NCBI RefSeq assembly: GCF_049896245.1
Contig: NZ_JAFCTX010000023.1
Location: 1 to 64,000 of the forward strand
Direction of reading: 5' to 3'
Origin: Cypionkella sp049896245
Lineage (GTDB): Bacteria; Pseudomonadota; Alphaproteobacteria; Rhodobacterales; Rhodobacteraceae
Length of the DNA: 64,000 nt
Of this stretch, positions 43,234 through 50,886 are shown one piece after another; position 1 is the stretch's first letter; each line of letters starts with the position of its first letter. The translations under genes were made by a program, and so were the position numbers. The notes beneath the pieces were generated by a model, which was not told where the DNA came from, ran no database searches, and worked only from the letters and a program-made list of their open reading frames with translations.

Positions 43234-44672
43234 TCTTCTTCAAATCGAAACATGTGCAACAACTTAGCACCAAATGGATGCCGTTCGCTGACGCCGCATC
43301 CGAAGGCCTGACCCTGCCGCAACTGCTGCGCTTGGGGCTGTTTCAGGTTTCGGTCGGCATGGCGGCGGTCTTGTTGCTCGGCACGCTGAACCGGGTGATG
43401 ATTGTCGAGTTGGGCGTGCCTGCATCAGTCGTGGCGCTGATGATCGCGCTCCCCGTCGTCTCGGCCCCGTTCCGCGCCCTGCTGGGCCATAAATCTGACA
43501 ATCACAAAAGCTGGATCGGTTGGAAGCGCGTGCCTTACCTGTGGTTCGGCAGCCTGTGGCAGATGGGCGGCCTAGCGATCATGCCCTTCGCGCTGATCGT
43601 GCTGTCGGGCGATCAGATCCATGGGCCGGAATGGGCGGGCAAAGCCTTGGCGGGCGTGGCTTTTCTGATGACCGGCGTGGGCATGCACATGACCCAAACC
43701 GCAGGTCTGGCGCTGGCATCCGACCGCGCCACCGATGAAACCCGCCCCCGCGTTGTGGCGCTGCTCTATGTGATGTTCCTGCTGGGCATGGCGGTTTCTG
43801 CCGTGGTTCTGGGCCTTCTGTTGCGCAATTTCGACGAAATCCGCCTGATCCGCGTCGTGCAAGGCTGCGGCGTTGTGACCATGGTTCTGAACCTTGTCGC
43901 CCTGTGGAAACAGGAAAAGGTCCGCCCGATGAGCGCCGAGGAAATGGCGCAGACCCGCCCGATCTTCCACGAAGGCTGGCGCGATCTGATGGCGGGCGGC
44001 CATGCGGGCCGTTTGTTGCTGGTGGTGATGCTGGGCACCATGGCGTTTCAAATGCAAGACGTGCTGCTGGAACCCTACGGCGCTGAAATCCTTGGGCTTT
44101 CGGTGGGTTCCACCACTTGGCTGACCGCCTGCAACGCCATGGGCGCGCTGGTGGGCTTTGTGCTGGCGGGCCGCTGGATGTCAAACGGGCAGGATATGTT
44201 CCGCATGTCGGCGCGTGGGCTGCTGGTGGGGGTTGTGGCCTTTCTGCTGGTGATTTTTGCGGCCCCGCTGCACTCCACCGTGATGTTCTACATCGGCGCA
44301 TGGAGCATTGGTCTGGGCGCGGGCCTGTTCGCCGTGGCCACCCTCACCGCCGCAATGTCGCTGCCCGAACAGGGCGTGGCCGGACGCGGGCTGGTGCTGG
44401 GCGCTTGGGGCGCTGCACAAGCCACCGCTGCGGGCCTGTCCATCGCGGTTGGTGGCGGTTTGCGCGACAGCGTCGGGGCCTACGCGCTTCAGGGCGGCTT
44501 CGGCCCGGTGTTTTCAGCGCCCGCCTTTGGCTACTCTGTTGTTTACATGATCGAAATCGTCGTTCTGTTTGTCACCCTGATCGCCCTTGCGCCTTTGGTG
44601 CGGGTCGCTCTTTTCACCGCGCAATCCAAAGCCGACACTGCCCGTCTGGGTCTTGTCGATTTCCCCAACTAA
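43230..44672 (+). CDS. lhaA: Light-harvesting 1 assembly protein LhaA (PucC family)
   Basis: This 480-residue MFS-type membrane protein has about 12 helices ('LNRVMIVELGVPASVVALMI', 'AFQMQDVLLEPYGAEILGLSVG'). It sits between bchM and puhA, the place of LhaA, which assists LH1 assembly probably by handling bacteriochlorophyll. GTG 43230 overlaps the bchM stop (GTGA) and gives the normal length. It is the second PucC-family member in the window. Confidence 0.94.
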   Translation: MIFFKSKHVQQLSTKWMPFADAASEGLTLPQLLRLGLFQVSVGMAAVLLLGTLNRVMIVELGVPASVVALMIALPVVSAPFRALLGHKSDNHKSWIGWKRVPYLWFGSLWQMGGLAIMPFALIVLSGDQIHGPEWAGKALAGVAFLMTGVGMHMTQTAGLALASDRATDETRPRVVALLYVMFLLGMAVSAVVLGLLLRNFDEIRLIRVVQGCGVVTMVLNLVALWKQEKVRPMSAEEMAQTRPIFHEGWRDLMAGGHAGRLLLVVMLGTMAFQMQDVLLEPYGAEILGLSVGSTTWLTACNAMGALVGFVLAGRWMSNGQDMFRMSARGLLVGVVAFLLVIFAAPLHSTVMFYIGAWSIGLGAGLFAVATLTAAMSLPEQGVAGRGLVLGAWGAAQATAAGLSIAVGGGLRDSVGAYALQGGFGPVFSAPAFGYSVVYMIEIVVLFVTLIALAPLVRVALFTAQSKADTARLGLVDFPN

Positions 44673-44687
44673 CCCGGAGGACACCCC

Positions 44688-45461
44688 ATGCTGGGCACAA
44701 CTTTCTTTGGCAACTTTGACCTTGCTTCGCTGGCTATCTGGCTGTTCTGGGGCTTTTTTGCCCTGCTGATTTATTACCTGCAAACCGAAAACATGCGCGA
44801 AGGCTACCCGCTGGAATTGGAGGACGGCACGCCCGCGCCCAATCAAGGCCCATTCCCGCTGCCCAAGCCCAAAACCTTCATCCTGCCGCATGGCCGGGGC
44901 GAAGTCACGGTGCCGAACGGCGCGCGTGAGGCCCGCGAAGTGGCCTTGGGGCGCACCGCTGTGTCCGAAGGCTTCCCCCACGCGCCCTTGGGCAATCCGA
45001 TGACCGATGGCGTTGGCCCCGCCGCTTGGGCACTGCGCCGCGATGTGCCGGAACTTGACGGCCACGGCCACAACAAGATCGTGCCAATGGCGCAAGCCCC
45101 GGCCTTTGCCGTCTCTGCCGGACGTGACCCGCGCGGCCTTCCCGTGCAGGCGGGCGATAACGAAGTGGTGGGTCGCATTGCCGATATGTGGGTCGATGCG
45201 CCAGAGCAACTGGTGCGCTATCTGGAAATCAACCTGAACTCGGGCCACCGCTGCCTTGTGCCGATGCCGATGGTGAAAATCTGGAAAGACCGGGTGCGGA
45301 TCAACTCGCTGTCGTCCGATCTGTTCGACGGTGTGCCGGGCACCAAATCGCTGACCGAAGTGACCCTGCTGGAAGAAGAAAAGATCAGCGCCTATTACGC
45401 GGGCGGCACGCTTTATGCGGCAGCCAACCGCAAGGGCGGCTCTTTGGCGTGGAAGCCATGA
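44688..45461 (+). CDS. puhA: Photosynthetic reaction centre H subunit PuhA
   Basis: This 257-residue protein has one membrane helix near the N-terminus ('LASLAIWLFWGFFALLIYYLQ') and a large cytoplasmic PRC-barrel domain ('GRIADMWVDAPEQLVRYLEI', 'DRVRINSLSSDLFDGVPG'). It caps the L/M core and shapes proton delivery to QB. A strong GGAGG precedes ATG 44688. The stop overlaps puhB. Confidence 0.97.
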   Translation: MLGTTFFGNFDLASLAIWLFWGFFALLIYYLQTENMREGYPLELEDGTPAPNQGPFPLPKPKTFILPHGRGEVTVPNGAREAREVALGRTAVSEGFPHAPLGNPMTDGVGPAAWALRRDVPELDGHGHNKIVPMAQAPAFAVSAGRDPRGLPVQAGDNEVVGRIADMWVDAPEQLVRYLEINLNSGHRCLVPMPMVKIWKDRVRINSLSSDLFDGVPGTKSLTEVTLLEEEKISAYYAGGTLYAAANRKGGSLAWKP

Positions 45462-46093
45462 GCGCGCCGCACGACGATTTCGCCATCGAGCCGGTGCGCG
45501 GCCTGCCCGAACGCCCGCCTGTGGGCGAGGAATTGCTGTGGCAAGGCCGCCCCGACAGTCTGGCGCTAGCCCGCGATGCCTTCAAGATCACTTGGGTGGC
45601 GGGGTATTTCGGGACGCTGGCGATCTGGCGGGCCTCGGCTGTGGCGGATGGCAGCCCGGCCTCGGTTATCGCGGTGATGCTGCCCTATCTTGCCATCGGT
45701 CTGGTCGTTTGCGGCATCCTATACCTGATGGCGTGGGTGCAAGCCCGCGCGACGGTTTACACCATCACCACGGCGCGCGTTGCCCTGCGGATTGGTGCGG
45801 CCCTGACGGTGACGCTGAACGTGCCGTTCAAGCAAGTGGGGGCTGCGACGCTTTCAACCAAGCGTAATGGCACAGGCTCTATCGCCTTGGAAACCTTGTG
45901 CGATACCCGGATTTCCTATCTTGTCTGCTGGCCGCATGTCCGCCCGTGGCGCTTTGCCAAAACCCAACCCACCCTGCGCTGCATCCCCGATGCCGCCGGC
46001 GTGGCAAAGATTTTGGCCGATGCCGCAGAAACCCGCATCAATGAACCCACCGTCGCCCGCGTCATGCCCGCGATGGCAATGGCGGCGGAATAG
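45458..46093 (+). CDS. puhB: Reaction centre assembly protein PuhB
   Basis: This 211-residue membrane protein has a PH-like (bPH2) region and two to three hydrophobic segments ('ITWVAGYFGTLAIWRAS', 'VMLPYLAIGLVVCGILYLM', 'VYTITTARVALRIG'). In Rhodobacter, PuhB is needed for efficient reaction-centre assembly. ATG 45458 overlaps the puhA TGA (ATGA). Confidence 0.92.
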   Translation: MSAPHDDFAIEPVRGLPERPPVGEELLWQGRPDSLALARDAFKITWVAGYFGTLAIWRASAVADGSPASVIAVMLPYLAIGLVVCGILYLMAWVQARATVYTITTARVALRIGAALTVTLNVPFKQVGAATLSTKRNGTGSIALETLCDTRISYLVCWPHVRPWRFAKTQPTLRCIPDAAGVAKILADAAETRINEPTVARVMPAMAMAAE

Positions 46094-46102
46094 GAGGCGA
46101 TC

Positions 46103-46567
46103 ATGGTCAGCCAAACCCAAAGCCGCGCCCGTCCCTCTGACAGCAAGGACATGATCCCCAAGCCCTTGTTGCTGGCGATGCTGGCGCTGGTGCTGGCCAG
46201 CCTTGCCGTCGTCAGCTTTTCGGTGCTGACCGGGCGCGATCATGTCGGCGTGCCGAAATCCGCCACCATCGTGGCCGAGCGCAGCATCATTCTGCAAGGC
46301 GGCGGCGCGCAGGCGGTAACGGTGCTTTCAACCGATGGCAAACTTCTGATGGATCTGCCGCATGGCGGTTTTATCACCGTTATTCAGAACGGAATGGAAC
46401 GCGCCCGCTTGACGGCTGGCGTTGATAAATTACTTCCTTTGCGTATTGTGGAATACGCGAATGGCCGCCTTGTGGCACAAGATGACTACACCGGATGGAG
46501 CGCAGAATTGGGCGCATTCGGGTCTGACAACAGGGCTGCGTTCGAACGGCTCATGTCACAACTGTGA
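46103..46567 (+). CDS. puhC: Photosynthetic complex assembly protein PuhC
   Basis: This 154-residue protein has a single N-terminal membrane anchor ('PLLLAMLALVLASLAVVSFSVL') and a periplasmic domain. PuhC is required for proper LH1-reaction-centre organisation in Rhodobacter. TAGGAGG precedes ATG 46103. It is third in the puh operon. Confidence 0.9.
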   Translation: MVSQTQSRARPSDSKDMIPKPLLLAMLALVLASLAVVSFSVLTGRDHVGVPKSATIVAERSIILQGGGAQAVTVLSTDGKLLMDLPHGGFITVIQNGMERARLTAGVDKLLPLRIVEYANGRLVAQDDYTGWSAELGAFGSDNRAAFERLMSQL

Positions 46568-46586
46568 TCACAATAAGGGGAACCAA

Positions 46587-46886
46587 ATGATGGCAATCTT
46601 TCGTAAAATCGCTGAAGAAGTGCCCTGCACCGTCGAGGTCAGCCACCGCTTCGAAAGCCTGCACGCTCATGTTCGTTTCAATAATGGCGCCGTCGTCTAT
46701 CCGGGGGATGAGGTTCTGGTGCACGGCGCGCCGATCATGGCGGCTTACGGCGAGCTGATCATCGAAGACCGCCAGGCCACCATCACCCGCGCCTCTTGGC
46801 TGGAACGACTGTGGACCCGCGCCACCGGCGATTTCGGCTTTATGGAACTCTGCGAGTTTTCGTTTTCCGATGAGGTGACGCTATGA
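46587..46886 (+). CDS. Conserved 99-residue protein of the puh operon, function unknown
   Basis: This small soluble-looking protein ('CTVEVSHRFESLHAHVRF', 'GAVVYPGDEVLVHGAP', 'GELIIEDRQATITRASWLERLWTRATGDF') lies between puhC and acsF, where Rhodobacter-type clusters carry a small open reading frame. AAGGGG precedes ATG 46587 by 6 nt, and the stop overlaps the acsF ATG, so it is translated and coupled. No membrane helix is seen. It may help the cyclase or complex assembly, but this is inference from position only. Confidence 0.8.
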   Translation: MMAIFRKIAEEVPCTVEVSHRFESLHAHVRFNNGAVVYPGDEVLVHGAPIMAAYGELIIEDRQATITRASWLERLWTRATGDFGFMELCEFSFSDEVTL

Positions 46887-47989
46887 ACGCCACCCCCAAA
46901 GGCCTTGATGCCGATTACGCCGAACTCGCCGCCGCCCAGCCGCAAGACACCCAAGCGATGGCGACCGAGACCACCCTCTTGAACCCGCGCTTTTACACCA
47001 CCGACTTTGAGGAGATGGACCGGGTTGATGTCACCCCAGTGCGCAAAGAATGGGATGCCCTGCTCGCCGAGATGAAAGCCGATCCCAACAAGGGCCATTT
47101 CAAGAAAACCGTCGATTGGACGGAATGGGACGCCAACTGGGACGGGATGGAGCCGAAGCTGAAGCGCGAATTCATCGACTTTCTGGTATCCTCCTGCACC
47201 GCCGAATTTTCCGGCTGCGTGCTGTATAAAGAAATGAAACGTCGCGGCTCGAACCCCGATATATGTGAGCTGTTCAGCTACATGTCGCGCGACGAGGCCC
47301 GTCATGCCGGTTTCATCAACGATGCGCTGCGCGAGGCTGGCGTTGCGGTGAACCTCGGCTTTCTGACCAAGGCCAAGAAATACACCTACTTCCGCCCGAA
47401 ATTCATCTATTATGCCACCTATCTGTCTGAAAAGATTGGCTATGCGCGCTACATCACCATCTATCGCCACTTGGAAGCCAACCCCGATCAACGCTTCCAC
47501 CCGATCTTCAAATGGTTCCGCGAATGGTGCAATGACGAGTTTCGCCATGGTGAGGCTTTCGCTTTGCTGATGCGCACCGATCCGAAACTGACCACCAGTT
47601 TCGCCAACAAACTCTGGATACGGTTTTTCCTGACGGCGGTGTATTCGACCATGTTCGTGCGCGACCATCAGCGGCCCGAGTTTCACAAAGCCCTTGGCGT
47701 CGATATCGAATGGTATGACCAAGAGGTGTACCGCAAAACCAGCGCCATCGCGCGGCAGGTGTTCCCGCTGGAAATCGACATTGACCACAAACGCTGGCTG
47801 CCCAACCTGCGCCGGATGCGCGATGCGTTTGGTCAAATGGATGCGGGCAAACGCAAGGGCGGTGTTGGCGGCTGGTTCAGCCACAAGCTGGGCGTTGTCA
47901 AAGCGGCGACGGCCTTCGTGGCGCTTTACACCATCCCGGTGATCAAATCAGAGCCGCCGAAAGACGTGCGGTTGGAGCCGATCTATTGA
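46883..47989 (+). CDS. acsF: Aerobic Mg-protoporphyrin IX monomethyl ester cyclase AcsF
   Basis: This 368-residue di-iron oxidase forms the fifth (isocyclic) ring using O2. Iron-binding motifs are 'TAEFSGCVLYKE', 'SRDEARHAGF' and 'WCNDEFRHGEAF'. It overlaps the upstream 99-residue gene (ATGA). No oxygen-independent cyclase (bchE) is in the window, so the cluster as seen depends on oxygen for this step. Confidence 0.96.
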   Translation: MNATPKGLDADYAELAAAQPQDTQAMATETTLLNPRFYTTDFEEMDRVDVTPVRKEWDALLAEMKADPNKGHFKKTVDWTEWDANWDGMEPKLKREFIDFLVSSCTAEFSGCVLYKEMKRRGSNPDICELFSYMSRDEARHAGFINDALREAGVAVNLGFLTKAKKYTYFRPKFIYYATYLSEKIGYARYITIYRHLEANPDQRFHPIFKWFREWCNDEFRHGEAFALLMRTDPKLTTSFANKLWIRFFLTAVYSTMFVRDHQRPEFHKALGVDIEWYDQEVYRKTSAIARQVFPLEIDIDHKRWLPNLRRMRDAFGQMDAGKRKGGVGGWFSHKLGVVKAATAFVALYTIPVIKSEPPKDVRLEPIY

Positions 47990-48062
47990 TCGTTTTCCCG
48001 CATAAAATCGGCGGTTTGGGGCGGGCGCGCCCCGACCCCCGATTGCTCAACGGCGCCACGCC

Positions 48063-48887
48063 ATGAGCGATAACCCGTGGCTCGCCGCACTGACGACGCT
48101 GTTCATGTGGTGGTTCTCCACTGGCGTCATTCTGTGGCGGGTGCGGGTGGCCGACAATGGCACGGCGCAAGATCATCTGAACTCGGTGATCATCGGCCTG
48201 CCCCTACTGGCGATCGGCTTTGCCGCCGCACGCGCGTCCTTGCCTGACCTTTCGGCCAACGGCATCTACCTTGCCTTCCTTGCCGCCCTCGCCCTTTGGG
48301 CATGGATCGAACTCGCCTTCCTGTCCGGCATCATCACCGGCCCAAACCGCGCGCCCTGCCCCGCCTTCACGACCGCAACCGACCGCTTCTGGCGCGCCGT
48401 CGGCACCATCGCCTGGCACGAACTGACCCTGATCGCCACCCTGACGGCCCTTGGGCTCGCCTCACTCCACGCCGCCAACCCCTTCGCCTTTGGCACCTTC
48501 GCGCTGCTGTTCATCGCCCGCGTCTTTGCCAAGCTGAACCTGTTCCTCGGCGTGCCGCGCATCAACACGCAGTTTCTGCCCCGGCCCTTGGCGCACCTTG
48601 CCAGCTACTTCCGCATCGGCCGCATCACCGCTTTCTTCCCGATCTCGATCTCCGCCCTGACCGTAGGCTCTGCGCTGCTGCTGGAACGCGCGATCAACGT
48701 GACACATCCCGGCATGTCGTTGGGCTATGCCCTGCTGACCTGCCTGTGCCTGCTGGCCCTGCTGGAGCACTGGTTCATGGTGCTGCCGCTGCCCGATGAA
48801 AAACTGTGGCGCTGGATGATTCCGGCCCGCAAATCCCTCTCGCTGACCCCACAAAAAGACCATCTCGAGGATGCCAATGGACTTTGA
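48063..48887 (+). CDS. puhE: Photosynthesis gene cluster membrane protein PuhE
   Basis: This 274-residue protein has about seven hydrophobic helices ('LTTLFMWWFSTGVILW', 'ALALWAWIELAFLSGIITGP', 'FRIGRITAFFPISISALTVGS'). It is the DUF3623 family protein found after acsF in Rhodobacter and called PuhE; it influences reaction-centre/LH1 assembly or bacteriochlorophyll production. Its 3' end overlaps hemA by 11 bases. Confidence 0.92.
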   Translation: MSDNPWLAALTTLFMWWFSTGVILWRVRVADNGTAQDHLNSVIIGLPLLAIGFAAARASLPDLSANGIYLAFLAALALWAWIELAFLSGIITGPNRAPCPAFTTATDRFWRAVGTIAWHELTLIATLTALGLASLHAANPFAFGTFALLFIARVFAKLNLFLGVPRINTQFLPRPLAHLASYFRIGRITAFFPISISALTVGSALLLERAINVTHPGMSLGYALLTCLCLLALLEHWFMVLPLPDEKLWRWMIPARKSLSLTPQKDHLEDANGL

Positions 48888-50088
48888 TCAGATTTTCCAC
48901 AGCCAGCTTGATGCCCTGAAAGCCGAAGGCAATTACCGCTCGTTTGCCGAATTGGAACGCAAACGCGGTGCCTTTCCGCGCGCGGATAACCACAAAGATG
49001 GCGCGGTGTCAGAGATCACCGTCTGGTGTTCCAATGATTACCTCGGCATGGGCCAACACCCCGCAGTCGTCAAAGCCATGGTCGATTGTGTGCAAACCAG
49101 CGGCACCGGATCAGGCGGCACCCGCAATATATCGGGCAACAACCACAAACACCTGCTGTTAGAGGCTGAACTGGCCGATCTGCACGGCAAGGCCGCAGCG
49201 CTGCTGTTCACCTCGGGCTATGTGTCAAACTGGGCGGCGCTGTCGACGCTGGGCAGCCGTATTCCGAATGCGGTGATTGTGTCTGATGCGGGCAACCATG
49301 CCAGCATGATCGAAGGCATCCGCCATTCCCGCGCCGACAAGGTGATCTGGAAGCACAACGACTGGCGCGATCTTGACCGCAAACTGCACGCCGTCGGCGA
49401 CCGCCCCAAGATCGTGGCGTTTGAGAGCGTCTATTCGATGGATGGCGACATCGCGCCGATCAAAGAGATCATCGAAGTCGCCAAAGCCCATGGTGCGCTG
49501 ACCTATATTGATGAGGTTCACGCGGTTGGCATGTATGGCCCGCGCGGCGGTGGCGTGTCTGAACGCGAAGGGCTGGCCGATCAGATTGACCTGATCGAAG
49601 GCACGCTTGGCAAGGCTTACGGCGTCGTTGGCGGATACATCACCGGATCGGCGGCGCTCTGCGATTTCATCCGCAGCTTTGCCTCGGGCTTCATCTTCAC
49701 CACCGCCTTGCCGCCCGCCGTCGCCGCTGCTGCAACGGCTTCGATCCAGCACCTGAAAACCAGCGATACCGAACGTCTGCGCCAGCGCGAGCAAGTCGCC
49801 AAACTGCGCGCCAAGCTGGACCGCTTGGGCATCCCGCATATGGCCAATGACAGCCATATCATCCCGGTGATGATCGGCGACCCGATAAAATGCCGGATGA
49901 TCAGCGACATTCTGATGCGCGACTGGGGCATCTATGTGCAGCCGATCAACTACCCCACCGTCGCCAAAGGCACCGAGCGTCTGCGCATCACGCCCTCGCC
50001 CTGCCACACCGACGCCGATATCGACCATCTGGCCAACGCGCTTTCCGCGCTGTGGCACCGCTGCGCGATCTCACATGCCGTGGCTTAA
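48877..50088 (+). CDS. hemA: 5-aminolevulinate synthase HemA
   Basis: This 403-residue PLP enzyme condenses glycine and succinyl-CoA, the first step of tetrapyrrole synthesis in alphaproteobacteria. Visible are 'CSNDYLGMGQHP', 'SGTGSGGTRNISGN', 'YIDEVHAVGMYGPRGGGV' and the PLP-lysine region 'EGTLGKAYGVVGGY'. ATG 48877 is chosen because GAGG (48867-48870) lies 6 nt upstream; the ATG at 48871 would leave no spacing. Its placement ties precursor supply to the photosynthesis operon. Confidence 0.96.
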   Translation: MDFDQIFHSQLDALKAEGNYRSFAELERKRGAFPRADNHKDGAVSEITVWCSNDYLGMGQHPAVVKAMVDCVQTSGTGSGGTRNISGNNHKHLLLEAELADLHGKAAALLFTSGYVSNWAALSTLGSRIPNAVIVSDAGNHASMIEGIRHSRADKVIWKHNDWRDLDRKLHAVGDRPKIVAFESVYSMDGDIAPIKEIIEVAKAHGALTYIDEVHAVGMYGPRGGGVSEREGLADQIDLIEGTLGKAYGVVGGYITGSAALCDFIRSFASGFIFTTALPPAVAAAATASIQHLKTSDTERLRQREQVAKLRAKLDRLGIPHMANDSHIIPVMIGDPIKCRMISDILMRDWGIYVQPINYPTVAKGTERLRITPSPCHTDADIDHLANALSALWHRCAISHAVA

Positions 50089-50170
50089 ATCACGTTCATT
50101 TGAAGGTGCCGACCTGATCCAGATCGGTGTTTCAAGCGTATAACAATCAAAGTGAACAGGGAGGTTCCTG

Positions 50171-50677
50171 ATGAAATCCAAACTCGCCATATTTGCGGTC
50201 TTGGCAACCGCTGCTGCCCCGGCCTTTGCCGCAGGGGATGCAACCAAAGGCGAAGCAGTCTTTAAGCAGTGTCAGACTTGCCACTCGGTGATGGACGAGA
50301 CAGGCAAGCTCGTGGCAGGCAAAGGTGCCAAGACTGGCCCCAACCTTTATGGTGTGTTCGGTCGTCAGGTCGGCAGCTATCCCGATTTCAAATACGGCGA
50401 CTCGATTGTTGCCGCCGGCAAAACCGGTTTGGTCTGGGATGAGGCGAGCTTTGTTGATTATGTCCAAGACCCGTCCAACCACTGGAAAACCGTCCTGGGC
50501 GACAAGAGTGCGAAGTCAAAGATGATGTTCAAGGTGAAGAACGCAGCTGTGGCAGAAGACGTTTACGCCTATCTGATCCAGTTCAGCCCGAACGCAGGTG
50601 CCGCACCGGCCCCGGCTGATCCAGCCGCCGCAGCGCCCGCCGATCCGGCAGCACCTGCGCCCGCGACCACGCCATAA
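50171..50677 (+). CDS. cycA: Cytochrome c2
   Basis: This 168-residue precursor has a Sec signal peptide (residues 1-20, cut after AFA), a haem-binding CQTCH, the axial Met in 'KSKMMFKV', and a c2-type insertion pattern ('GKGAKTGPNLYGVFGRQVG'). The C-terminus is extended by a ~30-residue Ala/Pro-rich tail not found in typical c2. It carries electrons in the periplasm from cytochrome bc1 to the reaction centre. The puf operon lacks pufC, so this is the likely donor. GGGAGG precedes the ATG, and a strong terminator follows. Confidence 0.94.
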   Translation: MKSKLAIFAVLATAAAPAFAAGDATKGEAVFKQCQTCHSVMDETGKLVAGKGAKTGPNLYGVFGRQVGSYPDFKYGDSIVAAGKTGLVWDEASFVDYVQDPSNHWKTVLGDKSAKSKMMFKVKNAAVAEDVYAYLIQFSPNAGAAPAPADPAAAAPADPAAPAPATTP

Positions 50678-50700
50678 GCCAGCCATAGATGGCAAAACGC

Positions 50701-50728
50701 AAAGGCCCCCAAGATTTGGGGGCCTTTT
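50701..50728 (+). terminator. Rho-independent terminator after cycA
   Basis: An 11-bp stem AAAGGCCCCCA / TGGGGGCCTTT with a 5-nt loop and T-run, 24 bases after the cycA stop. It ends the bchF-to-cycA superoperon. Confidence 0.92.
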
Positions 50729-50785
50729 GCATTGGCTATCTTAAAGCCAAAACGGCGCTACACTACATATTGTATGTGAAACATC

Positions 50786-50830
50786 AAAAACCACAAGTCT
50801 TTCCCAGCGGGGAAGACATGCCCTTGCGCG
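50786..50830 (+). repeat. Dispersed dyad repeat, copy C
   Basis: CCACAAGTCTTTCCC followed by AGCGGGGAAGACATGCC; the dyad core TTCCCAGCGGGGAA is at 50801-50814. It lies between convergent cycA and dxs, downstream of the cycA terminator. Confidence 0.75.
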
Positions 50831-50886
50831 CCGACAACACCCACAAGCCCAACCTGCGGAATCTTTGCAAACATAAGACGCTGAAA

